Shown in pieces: positions 1 through 7,272 of a stretch of DNA of 18,755 nucleotides. Position 1 is the stretch's first letter, and each line of letters begins with the position of its first letter. A model generated the notes under the pieces. The model saw only the letters and a list, made by a program, of their open reading frames with translations, searched no databases and had not been told where the DNA came from. Both the position numbers and the translations under genes were made by a program. The stretch comes from Nitrospiraceae bacterium. GTDB taxonomy: Bacteria > Nitrospirota > Thermodesulfovibrionia > UBA6902. Location of the stretch: contig CP070644.1 in the NCBI GenBank assembly GCA_020354155.1, positions 2,103,835 through 2,122,589 of the forward strand, given 5' to 3'.

Positions 1-2
1 AT

Positions 3-68
3 GTTGAACCTCCTGTCGAGGTGCAACTTCTGCGCGTGTACTATTTTGCCTTGCTGATCTTTCCGTAA
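3..68 (+). other. Possible 3' end of a plus-strand gene cut by the window edge
   Basis: Read from base 3, the plus strand is open to a TAA at 66-68 and would end a protein in VEPPVEVQLLRVYYFALLIF-P, with a hydrophobic tail. A second frame (from base 2) carries VIVLGWRYASFVDGYS and stops with TAG at 125-127. The two pieces would read well together if one frameshift lay near base 60. Too little is visible to name a family. A minus-strand frame is also open to the edge, so even the strand is uncertain. Confidence 0.2.
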
Positions 69-133
69 TTGTTCTGGGATGGAGATACGCCTCTTTTGTC
101 GACGGATACAGCGCATTCGCTGAATAGGGAATT

Positions 134-160
134 TCAGTTTCATTGATTATATGAAGCTGA
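134..160. terminator. Hairpin after the TPR/SPOR gene
   Basis: TCAGTTTCAT (134-143) pairs with ATGAAGCTGA (151-160) through one G-U wobble around a 7-nt loop. It begins 9 nt past the stop codon of the minus-strand TPR/SPOR gene. No T-run directly follows it on minus; on plus there is a T6 run at 172-177. It may serve as a weak shared terminator between converging genes or as an mRNA 3' end structure. Confidence 0.35.
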
Positions 161-168
161 GTTCATGA

Positions 169-1683
169 CTATTTTTTGCTTGTTATGTAATAGTCGATCG
201 ACTTTTTCTTTAATTCTTCTCCTGTTTTCTTTGCTTCAGACAGTGACGTATATTCCGCGGCTACTACTTTATGGAAGTCGCCCCTTTTTGTTTCCATAAT
301 GTAGCTGTAGGGCCGATAGCCAAGTTTTTTGAGATCATTGAGGAGTAAGTCAGCATTCTTCCTGTCCCTGAATGTTCCCACATGGATATAATACATTTTC
401 TGCTTATCGGGTTTTGGTAGTGTGACTTTATCTTCATCAGGGATTATTTCTGGTTCTTTTAATTTTCCCTTGAGTTCATAATCATCTTCTTTCTTTTCTG
501 CATAATGACGGTACGTTGATCCACCGGAATCAGTTACTGCCTTATCTACTGTTTTTAAATCTGGTTCAGGTGCAACTGTCTTCTCCGGATCTTCTTCTGG
601 TATGGATGCTGTCTGCTGCGGAGCTTGACGCAGTTTTTCAATGGTAGGTGAAACAGGTTTCCGAACTATGAGCGAAGGTTTTTTTTCAGTCTGCACCGCT
701 GAAGGTATTTTCTCATCCTCTTTGCTGCTTGTATCTGGCGGTGCTTCAGCAGTAGTCACTGAGGAGGGTGGGAGGCGAAGCAGTTTGCTCACAGCAACGG
801 TCTTGGGTCTGGTCTTGCCTGCAAGCAGATCTTTCCAGCTCTCTTCACTGAATGGTATAAGCCGCTGAACAATATGATACCCCTTCTCCGTCTGGATAAT
901 GACCGCCTCTGAAAGAGGTTCGCGCTCGGTGAGGGCCCTGGTAATCAAGGGATGCAGTTCATTCGGTGAGAGGCTTCCCCTGTAACCTCCCAGGTCTGCA
1001 TCAATAGTCTCGTCAAATTCCCCTGCAATGTTTTCAAAGAGGTCTCCCCGTTGAAGACGGGCTGCTATCTCATCAGCATCTCTCCTCAGATCAACACGAA
1101 TCTGTCTGATATATATTTCTTCACCGGGATTGCTCCAGGGCATCTGCTTCGGCGCTTCCGATTTTGCAGACAATCGATCAGCAAGGTCATTGCCTGTATG
1201 ACCCAGGCGCAGCGCCATGTTCGCAGCCAGCCAGGCCATATCGTATTGTTTCGTTTTATAGTAGATTTCGCCGAGATAATAGTAGGCTTCAGAAAATCCC
1301 GGGTTGCTCTTCAGAATGGCAACAAACTGTTCGAGGGCAATTGTATATTTGTTTCTTGAGAGATACATGATTCCCAGTTCCCGTCTCAGGAAGTTAGAAT
1401 TCTGTGTCAGGGCAAGGGCTTTTTCCATTTCAGTTATTGCTTCATCAATAAATCCAAGATCATAGAGTACAACAGAAAGGTTTCTGAATAAGACAGGGTC
1501 GTCAGAACCTTTGGCAATTGCCTGGCGGAACTCCTTGACGGCCATGAAAGGCTGGTTGTTAATCAGGTACCGGTTGCCTCTGTCTACATGATCGCTTATG
1601 TCTTCTGCAGCGGATGAAGAAGGGGGGATAAAGACGGTGATCACTACGACAATATAAAAGTATATGGATAATTTTTTTATCAT
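169..1683 (-). CDS. Secreted TPR / parvulin-like PPIase / SPOR domain protein
   Basis: This predicted cell-envelope protein of 504 residues starts at the ATG at 1683, which opens directly into a signal-peptide-like stretch (KK, hydrophobic core, then SSSAAED). An in-frame ATG at 1737 would add 18 residues before the hydrophobic segment, but that ATG lies inside a good -35/-10 promoter, so I prefer 1683; neither start has a strong Shine-Dalgarno. Domains in order: about four TPR-like helix pairs (residues 32-170); a parvulin/rotamase-like domain (187-277) with GDLFENIAGEF, a GGYRG turn and GYHIVQRL; a long Pro/Glu/Lys-rich linker; and a C-terminal SPOR domain (429-504, starting YYIHVGTF). The usual active-site RHILV is RQIRV here, so isomerase activity is doubtful. 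SPOR domains bind denuded peptidoglycan at division sites, and TPRs bind partners. An envelope scaffold or chaperone role is inferred. Confidence 0.8.
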   Translation of the reverse strand: MIKKLSIYFYIVVVITVFIPPSSSAAEDISDHVDRGNRYLINNQPFMAVKEFRQAIAKGSDDPVLFRNLSVVLYDLGFIDEAITEMEKALALTQNSNFLRRELGIMYLSRNKYTIALEQFVAILKSNPGFSEAYYYLGEIYYKTKQYDMAWLAANMALRLGHTGNDLADRLSAKSEAPKQMPWSNPGEEIYIRQIRVDLRRDADEIAARLQRGDLFENIAGEFDETIDADLGGYRGSLSPNELHPLITRALTEREPLSEAVIIQTEKGYHIVQRLIPFSEESWKDLLAGKTRPKTVAVSKLLRLPPSSVTTAEAPPDTSSKEDEKIPSAVQTEKKPSLIVRKPVSPTIEKLRQAPQQTASIPEEDPEKTVAPEPDLKTVDKAVTDSGGSTYRHYAEKKEDDYELKGKLKEPEIIPDEDKVTLPKPDKQKMYYIHVGTFRDRKNADLLLNDLKKLGYRPYSYIMETKRGDFHKVVAAEYTSLSEAKKTGEELKKKSIDYYITSKK

Positions 1684-1725
1684 ATTGGAAAGATCTGTGG
1701 TGTCACCATTCAACAATTTATAGAT

Positions 1726-1753
1726 TCTATATACCATATGCCCCTGTTGTCAA
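1726..1753 (-). promoter_or_regulatory. Sigma-70-type promoter of the TPR/SPOR gene
   Basis: On minus, TTGACA (complement of 1748-1753) is a perfect -35. After a 16-nt spacer comes TATAGA (complement of 1726-1731) as the -10. Transcription would start near 1719 and give a leader of about 36 nt to the ATG at 1683. This position argues against using the ATG at 1737. Confidence 0.55.
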
Positions 1754-1761
1754 TATTTATC

Positions 1762-1770
1762 TGATATAAT
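1762..1770 (+). promoter_or_regulatory. Extended -10 promoter for the hydroxylase-like gene
   Basis: TGATATAAT matches TGnTATAAT exactly, the extended -10 form that can work without a good -35. A TTGTCA at 1747-1752 lies only 12 nt away, too close to be its -35. A second TATAAT at 1818-1823 has no convincing -35. The hydroxylase-like gene starts at 1881, so the leader would be about 100 nt. Confidence 0.4.
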
Positions 1771-1880
1771 TCAAGAATATACATTAATACAACTGGGCAA
1801 ATGAAGGCATTCCGGTTTATAATGTAGACAGGAAAAAGTATTCATTACAGAGAATCCTGATTGCTGTTCAGGAATAAACT

Positions 1881-2729
1881 ATGTTCAACGAAGAATCTAT
1901 AAGACTGGGCTTTTTTTTCGGTGTATTGATTATCATCGCTATCTGGGAGCTGCTTTCGCCGCGCAGAAAACTTGCCACGTCCAAACCTGTTCGCTGGGCC
2001 AGTAATCTCGGCATCGTCTTTATTGATACTGCCCTGGTCAAACTGATCTTTCCCGTCATGGCAATCAACGTGGCTTTTGTAGCTCAGGAAAACAGCTGGG
2101 GCCTTCTGAATAACATAGCTCTCCCGTACTGGGTGGAGGTTGCAATGGGAGTCCTGATTCTTGACTGCATCATTTATCTTCAACATCTCATGTTTCATGC
2201 TGTCCCGCTGTTGTGGCGGCTTCACATGATGCACCATGCAGACCTCGATTATGATGTTACGACCGGACTTCGTTTTCACCCAATTGAAATCATAATAAGT
2301 ATGGTGATCAAGATGGCATCTGTTGCTGCACTGGGGGCCTCGCCGGTAACAGTAGTTCTCTTTGAAATTGTTTTAAATGCAACGGCGATGTTCAATCATG
2401 GCAATATCAAACTGCCTCTCGGGCTGGATGCGGTCCTTCGCCTTCTTGTGGTTACCCCTGATATGCACAGGGTTCATCATTCAGTTACAATCCGCGAGAC
2501 AAACAGCAACTTTGGTTTTAACTTTCCCTGGTGGGACCGGCTTTTCGGAACCTACAGGGCGCAGCCTGCTGCCGGCCACGAGGGCATGACAATCGGTCTT
2601 GCCCAGTTCAGAGACCCCGGCAAAAACAACCTCTTTGGAATGCTTGTACTGCCTTTTACCGGGAAAACAGGAAGCTATTCAATAAATACCTGGGGAAAGG
2701 ATCCTGACATTCTGAAACGCAAAAAATAA
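1881..2729 (+). CDS. Fatty acid hydroxylase / sterol desaturase superfamily membrane protein
   Basis: This 282-residue integral membrane protein carries the histidine motifs of the di-iron fatty-acid hydroxylase superfamily: HLMFH (HxxxH, 102-106), HMMHH (HxxHH, 115-119), a further His in RFHP (133) and FNHGN (173), and HRVHH (196-200). Hydrophobic segments lie near residues 8-25, 43-65, 85-105 and 135-165, placing the His cluster on the cytoplasmic face. Family members oxidise C-H bonds of lipids (sterols, fatty acids, carotenoids, alkylglycerols) using O2; the substrate cannot be read from the sequence. The ATG is preceded by AGGA seven bases upstream. It is transcribed alone and divergently from the TPR/SPOR gene. 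An O2-dependent enzyme is slightly unexpected beside anaerobe-style genes and suggests some oxygen exposure. Confidence 0.85.
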   Translation: MFNEESIRLGFFFGVLIIIAIWELLSPRRKLATSKPVRWASNLGIVFIDTALVKLIFPVMAINVAFVAQENSWGLLNNIALPYWVEVAMGVLILDCIIYLQHLMFHAVPLLWRLHMMHHADLDYDVTTGLRFHPIEIIISMVIKMASVAALGASPVTVVLFEIVLNATAMFNHGNIKLPLGLDAVLRLLVVTPDMHRVHHSVTIRETNSNFGFNFPWWDRLFGTYRAQPAAGHEGMTIGLAQFRDPGKNNLFGMLVLPFTGKTGSYSINTWGKDPDILKRKK

Positions 2730-2837
2730 GGCCTGTAGTCTTCATTTAATACTTAACGACATTATCAGATCCATAGGGTTAAATGTGCTAAGTCATCAAG
2801 AGTCTTTGTTTTAAGGGGAAGAGAGACTCTTTTCTCA

Positions 2838-2925
2838 CTCTTTAGAAAAGGGGGAGTAAGGCGGATTTGAAATAGTATATATTCTCCCTCACCCTGACGA
2901 CCGGCAGGCCCTCTTTGCAAAGGGG
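2838..2925. repeat. Gene-free stretch with a pair of short near-palindromic repeats
   Basis: The 2730-3131 gap holds no convincing gene. Within it, CTCTTTAGAAAAGGGG (2838-2853) and CTCTTTGCAAAGGGG (2911-2925) are near copies, each partly self-complementary (CTTTGCAAAG is a perfect palindrome). They flank a C-rich and G-rich stretch. An 80-residue minus-strand frame runs through the segment, but its Pro/Gly/Lys-rich reading looks like a translated dispersed repeat rather than a protein. Similar AAAGGGG-type palindromes are dispersed in many genomes; copy number cannot be checked here. Confidence 0.4.
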
Positions 2926-3020
2926 AAACAAAATAATGTATTTGAATTTTTAACCTATGGATTTCATGAGCATATTTGGCATTCCTTCTGAAACAGATCA
3001 CTGACATACTCCCGCTGAAA

Positions 3021-3059
3021 ATTTACAGATTATTTACAAGTATTAACCTCCTATTTACA
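3021..3059 (+). promoter_or_regulatory. Helically phased ATTTACA direct-repeat array
   Basis: ATTTACA occurs at 3021, 3032 and 3053, and a 5-of-7 match (ATTAACC) fills the gap at 3042. The steps are 11, 10 and 11 bp, one DNA turn each, so all copies face the same side of the helix. The array ends 72 nt before the lipoprotein ATG. OmpR/PhoB-type regulators bind direct repeats at this spacing. The last copy contains TTTACA, which could double as a -35, but I find no convincing -10 at 16-18 nt. Confidence 0.45.
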
Positions 3060-3131
3060 GGCCCAGGTGGTAATTAAATAGTAGATAAATGAACCTTAAA
3101 AACCGGACGCTTTGTGGAAAGGAGGTTTGAT

Positions 3132-3518
3132 ATGTATAAATTAGCGAAAATAATGTTGGTGGCTTTCAGCATCATTTTTGTTGGATGCGCTTCAAGTCCA
3201 AGTTATACGTCACTGAAGGGAATGCCTGCAGATGTACCCCTTCAGACAGTAGAGTTAACAGGTGATAACTGCGAATGGATACCCAGCACAATCAAAGTGG
3301 AGAAAGGTTCTCATGTCATTTTGAAAATTAAGAGTGTTGACTGGGATTATAACTTCAGAATGAAGGGCTATGATTTACAGTTCGAAATTCCGAAAGGGGA
3401 GACTGTAACTGCTGAATTTTATACGCCTGACAAGGGTGAGTTTGAATTTGGCTGCTATATTGAAGAAGGGTTGCGTTATACATGGGGTGGCATGGTCGGG
3501 AAAGTTATTGTAGAGTAA
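3132..3518 (+). CDS. Cupredoxin-like lipoprotein with degenerate copper site
   Basis: This exported lipoprotein of 128 residues starts at ATG 3132, because AGGAGG at 3120-3125 sits six bases upstream; the ATG at 3114 would add six residues and has no such site. A short signal peptide ends in the lipobox FVGC with Cys19 as the lipidation site. Residues ~37-128 fit a small cupredoxin beta-barrel (WIPSTIKVEKGSHV, then KGEFEFGC, then GGMVGKVIV), the fold of CuA domains and blue copper proteins. The expected ligand pattern is one upstream His, then Cys...His...Met. Here Cys108 and Met121 remain, but both His positions are replaced (around W71/D72 and T117/W118). Copper binding as in plastocyanin or CuA is therefore unlikely. 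It may be structural, bind metal differently, or form a Cys47-Cys108 disulfide. It converges on the transporter remnants. Confidence 0.7.
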   Translation: MYKLAKIMLVAFSIIFVGCASSPSYTSLKGMPADVPLQTVELTGDNCEWIPSTIKVEKGSHVILKIKSVDWDYNFRMKGYDLQFEIPKGETVTAEFYTPDKGEFEFGCYIEEGLRYTWGGMVGKVIVE

Positions 3519-3541
3519 GGTGAAAAAACAATAACGCTTTC

Positions 3542-3658
3542 TTAGTAAAACAGATAGAGTATCGTTAGCATTAGTACAAAAAAGAGGACAGTCAAGCCGG
3601 CCCCGGCTTTTGTGTAATCAGTGGTCGCATACCCTCCTGCACTCATGACGAGTGCATT
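3542..3658 (-). pseudogene. 38-codon 3' remnant of an SLC13-type transporter gene
   Basis: Bases 3541-3660 form a gapless direct repeat of 3661-3780, exactly 120 bp apart, identical at 97 of 120 positions by my hand count. Translated on minus it gives the last 38 residues of an SLC13/TrkA_C transporter, from NALVMSAGGYATTDYTKAGA to ILYLFY and a TAA stop in the same place as in the neighbouring copy. Nothing of the rest of that copy is left. The reading frame stays open despite 19% divergence. Many changes are conservative (M/L, I/V, S/T), so it probably evolved within an intact paralogue before the remainder was lost. It has no start codon or ribosome site of its own. Confidence 0.85.
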
Positions 3659-3661
3659 TTC

Positions 3662-5233
3662 TTAGTAGAACAGATAGAGCATCGAAAGCATGACTACCAG
3701 AAAGAGTATGGTCATGCCAGCCCCGGCTTTTGTGTAATCAATGGTCTTGTACCCTCCTGGTCTCATTACAAGTGCATTCACCTGGTGAGTAGGAAGAACA
3801 AAAGTATTCGAAGCAGACAGCGCTACAACAAGTGCTGTCAGGCGTGGATCCGCTCCCGCCTTTACAGCCATGGTCATTGCCAGGGGAACAAGAAGGACTG
3901 TAGATCCTACATTTGATACTACAAGAGTGAAGAAAGACGTCATAATTCCCACGACAGCGAGAAAAACAATGACAGGAACATCCCCAATCATGTTCATGAT
4001 TGTAGTTGCAATGTAGGCCGCGGTGCCTGTTTTCTGAAACGCAAGGCCGAGAGGAATCAGTCCTCCAAGAAGGAATACAGTCATCCAGTCAACAGACTTG
4101 TAAGCCTCGTCAACAGACATGACCCTAGTCAGTATCATGCCGAGAGCGCCGGTAAGCAGACATACGGACAGCGACAATTTCAGGTCAGGGAAACCGATCG
4201 CAGCCATAAGGGGGTTGAAACCGAGGACAAGACCTATGGCAACGATGAGCCATGATACCGCCGTCTTAGCCTTTTCAGTCCTCATTATCTCACCCTTGAT
4301 ATCAGTTGTGAAAGTAAATGTCTGCTTGCCCTTTAACATATGAAATTTGTCCCACTTTCCGAACAACAGCAGGGCATCGCCGGGCTGAAGCTCTCTATCG
4401 GAGAGACCACCCAATACACATTCTCCACTTTTGCACAGCATGACCGGGTTGATTTCATATGTCTTTCTGAACTGGATCTGGCGAAATGTCTTTCCCGCAA
4501 GCTCGGAACGGGGTGTGATAATGCCTTCAAGCATACCCGCATTGTTTGGAGAAAGGTCCTCAGCAAATATTTCAAGGTCTTCTTTAAGTGTGAAGCCGAA
4601 ATCAGCGGCAAATTTATCGATTGCCTCTGAACAGCCCACTGCAGCAATGACATCATTTCCATTTAATACTTCATCCCGGGTCGGGGCAAATATCTTGGTG
4701 TTTTTATCGGTATGGGAAATGGAAACTACAGTTACCTGATACGTCGATCTAATTTTCAGCTCATCCAGTGTCTTGGTATCATTATAACTTTCCGGAACTT
4801 GTAATTCATACAGTCCGCAGACCTCAAAATAGGTATCCGCAATATGCGATGGAAGCAGTTCAGTCTCTGACTTCCCGCCCGTTTTGGGAAGTATGAATCT
4901 GCCGAAGATTACAAAATACATAATTGCACTGGCAACAAGGGCAACACCTATGGGGGTCTGAGTGAACAGACCCAGCGGCTCCATATGCTGTTCGAATGCA
5001 CCGAGCTGATTGGCCTGCTCCAGAAGGTCATTCAAAAGAATGGTCGGACTGGCACCAACCAGTGTTATTGTTCCCCCTACGATTGCGCAGAATCCCATTG
5101 GCATCAGTATTCTGGAAACCGGGATGTTCACCTGACGGGAAACCCTGATAGCTGCGGGCATAAAGAGCGCGGCAGCGCCGATGTTCTGCATAAAACTCGA
5201 AATAAACGCGACTGTTCCTGATGATACGAAAAC
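3662..5233 (-). pseudogene. 5'-truncated SLC13 (DASS) anion transporter with TrkA_C domains
   Basis: The open frame gives 509 residues from ATG 5191, homologous along its length to the 602-residue transporter at 7273-9081 from that protein's residue 110 on (both read MQNIGA). Homology continues 14 codons upstream of the ATG: VFVSSGTVAFISSF matches ITLVSATVAFISSF of the paralogue. It then breaks off, and an in-frame TAA follows at 5243-5245. About 95 N-terminal residues, including the first helices, are gone, and the first possible start falls inside the conserved anion-site loop without a Shine-Dalgarno. The remainder is intact: hydrophobic segment, two TrkA_C-like domains (~residues 120-300), then the C-terminal transport half with VVSNVGSTVLL and SNTFVLPTHQVNA. 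Function as a transporter is unlikely. It lies 80 nt downstream of the K+ channel gene and could still be co-transcribed. A functional short protein is possible but less likely. Confidence 0.7.
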
Positions 5234-5313
5234 ATCAGTAGTTTAAGTAATTCTCCTGAGCCACTGTTTGTGCCTACAAAGGCCGGGTGAAGGAAAATGC
5301 ATTTTGTCTCATT

Positions 5314-7002
5314 TCATGAAAGGGCTTCCTTGAACTCCTTTTCCGCCTGGGCTGTACCGATAAGAATCAGTTCTTCATTTTCCTTTAACTGAACAGTTGG
5401 GTCAGGATTTACGTTAAAAGAATCGCCGGAGCGGATTGCAATTACATTGCAACCTGTCTTTCTTCTTATCTGGTTTTCAGAAAGTGTTTTCCCTGCCAAA
5501 GAAGCAGGAACACTTGCCTTGAATACATTTAATCCTTCGGCAAGCATAAGGATTTCATCGGGTTTGAGAATGTTGATAATTTTATTTGCCCCCATGGAAG
5601 CATATGACATGACAATGTCAGCCCCTACTGAATAGAGTTTGCTGATATTGCGGTCACTTGTGGCCCTGCTGATAATCTGAATGTCGGGCCGTAATTGCCT
5701 GCAGTAAATAGTCAGGTAAATATTCATGTCATCATCGCGCGTTGTGATAAGCACAGAAGGAGATTCTGCAGAAATGCCGGCCCGTTCCAGTGTATGAATA
5801 TCCGCTGCATCTCCCAGAATATATTTGTCATTGTCTTTTATGGTGTGCCTGTTCTTTTCCACGACGAGGTAATTAATTCCGAGCTCTTCAAACGTGTCGG
5901 CAACGGCTTGTCCCACCCGGCCGCCTCCCAATATCACAACAGGAGCTTCAATGGTCCGGGAGCTGCCGACAAATTCATCGTAACTTTTGAAATGCTCTTC
6001 CGATCCTGCAAGCAGAAGGATAGAATTAGCATGAATAATCGTTTCCGGTCTAGGAATATCAAATTTACCTCTTTGCCATATTCCTACCACTATCACACCT
6101 GTTTTCTCGCGAAGACCGCTCTTTATAAGTTCCTTCTCCTCATAAGGCGTATGGGCCGCATAGGCTTCAGCGATAGAGACACCACCGAGAGCGCCGACTA
6201 TATTAGCCCGTGCAGACACTCCGAGAGCATGCTGCGCCATCGTAATGCCCAGCATTCTGGTAAATTGAAAGACCTGTGTCGCTCCGGCTAGTTCAAGAAT
6301 ATCAATCGAATCGTATGTATCTGCGATGGTAGTAATTGGAACTGACTCTGAGACTTCCCGTATCGTGGCGATAATGTTTGTATTGAGCATGTCATTATTA
6401 TTCACAAAAACGAGGGCGGCCTTTTCTATCCTCAACTTCCGGTATGTTTCGGTCTCATCAAGCTCTCCTATGACTACCCTTATATTCATGTCCATTAGCT
6501 CTGATGCCGTCTGCGTGTCCTGCACAGCGACAACGTAATTAAGTTCATATTGGTCTATTTTCCCTATAAGACCCATGGCGATAGGTTCATAGTTCGTCAT
6601 GATTATATGGCCCTCGGTGTCTTCGGGCAGTTCATGCGGTGTGCGTGCTTGGGCCTGGGTCTCGAGCCAGGGTGCATAGAAAAAGCGGATAAACGTGAAG
6701 GGGAGCATGATAAGGAGGAATACAATGCCTGAAAGAAGGACGACCATGGAAAAGAGACGTCCAAGATCACTGGTAAAGGTAATATCACCAAAGCCGAGTG
6801 TTGACATAACCGTCAATGTCCAGTAAAAGCCTGTTATCCACGAAAACTGTTTCCCTTCATACTCCATAATAAAATGGAAAAGGATACTGTAGAGGAATAT
6901 GGCTGTCCCGATTGCCGCAAGAAACTTGCCCAGGATCCGGACATTTGTTTTCATTATCCTGGTCTGGAAAAAGTAGCTGAGCTGGGAAGTAAGATATTTC
7001 AT
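5314..7002 (-). CDS. Two-TM potassium channel with tandem RCK domains
   Basis: This 562-residue RCK-gated K+ channel subunit has TM1 (~24-46), a pore helix with selectivity filter TLGFGD (68-73, a variant of TVGYGD), and TM2 (~83-107). A soluble region with two complete RCK units follows: RCK_N 1 (~130-250), RCK_C 1 (~265-335), RCK_N 2 (~354-475) and RCK_C 2 (~490-560). RCK_N 2 keeps the nucleotide-binding turn GGGRVG (359-364) with an acidic residue at the end of the next strand (E382). RCK_N 1 has MTNYEPIAMG instead, so it probably does not bind dinucleotide the usual way. Two RCKs in one chain resemble the GsuK/MthK-type channels, in which ligands such as NAD(H), nucleotides or Ca2+ set gating. 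M17 is an alternative start; neither has a strong ribosome site. A terminator upstream (7188-7225) separates it from the Usp/transporter operon. Confidence 0.9.
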   Translation of the reverse strand: MKYLTSQLSYFFQTRIMKTNVRILGKFLAAIGTAIFLYSILFHFIMEYEGKQFSWITGFYWTLTVMSTLGFGDITFTSDLGRLFSMVVLLSGIVFLLIMLPFTFIRFFYAPWLETQAQARTPHELPEDTEGHIIMTNYEPIAMGLIGKIDQYELNYVVAVQDTQTASELMDMNIRVVIGELDETETYRKLRIEKAALVFVNNNDMLNTNIIATIREVSESVPITTIADTYDSIDILELAGATQVFQFTRMLGITMAQHALGVSARANIVGALGGVSIAEAYAAHTPYEEKELIKSGLREKTGVIVVGIWQRGKFDIPRPETIIHANSILLLAGSEEHFKSYDEFVGSSRTIEAPVVILGGGRVGQAVADTFEELGINYLVVEKNRHTIKDNDKYILGDAADIHTLERAGISAESPSVLITTRDDDMNIYLTIYCRQLRPDIQIISRATSDRNISKLYSVGADIVMSYASMGANKIINILKPDEILMLAEGLNVFKASVPASLAGKTLSENQIRRKTGCNVIAIRSGDSFNVNPDPTVQLKENEELILIGTAQAEKEFKEALS

Positions 7003-7064
7003 TTATAGTCCGGTGATATGAATCATGATGCAACTAAACAATTTTAATGAATAAATCGGGTTCT

Positions 7065-7090
7065 TCCGGTCTGACAGCCATAAGACCGGA
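7065..7090. promoter_or_regulatory. Inverted repeat upstream of the K+ channel gene
   Basis: TCCGGTCT (7065-7072) and AGACCGGA (7083-7090) are perfect 8-bp inverted arms around a 10-nt loop, 63 nt before the channel start. It could be an operator or a leader hairpin. Read on minus, bases 7070-7078 are GCTGTCAGA, a 9-mer that also occurs in the control region at 10628-10636. I see no convincing promoter in 7003-7187; a weak TTGTTT / TATCAC pair 17 nt apart lies close to the start. Confidence 0.4.
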
Positions 7091-7187
7091 TTGATCGGAA
7101 GTACAGGCCTTATCCGCATCCTAAGGACCTGATTCTGAAAAAGATGGATTATGAAAACGCGCCTATTCAAGATGTCCCCGGAGTTTC

Positions 7188-7225
7188 AAAAAAACGCTGC
7201 AACTCTGTAAGTTGCAGCGTTTTTA
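7188..7225. terminator. Strong bidirectional-looking intrinsic terminator
   Basis: AACGCTGCAACT (7193-7204) pairs perfectly with AGTTGCAGCGTT (7210-7221) around a 5-nt loop. Seven A residues (7188-7194) precede it and a run of five T (7220-7224) follows, so each strand sees a 12-bp stem followed by a U-tract. It lies 48 nt past the stop of the 602-residue transporter and ends that minus-strand operon before the K+ channel gene. Confidence 0.9.
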
Positions 7226-7272
7226 CCTGAAATGTAAGTTGACCGCGCTATAACGCCGTTAATCCTCCTCCT

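Noticed and set aside
1845..2279. 144-residue minus-strand frame opposite the hydroxylase-like gene
   Set aside because: Antisense shadow of a gene with clear His motifs on plus; composition is not protein-like.
2765..3007. 80-residue minus-strand frame
   Set aside because: It runs through a repeat-like, Pro/Gly/Lys-rich segment, has no ribosome site and matches no gene pattern.
5695..6291. 198-residue plus-strand frame
   Set aside because: Antisense to the K+ channel RCK region, with no recognisable domain or ribosome site.
7003..7064. Sigma-54 promoter for the K+ channel around a TTGCAT on minus
   Set aside because: A TTGC is present, but no GG lies at the required spacing upstream.
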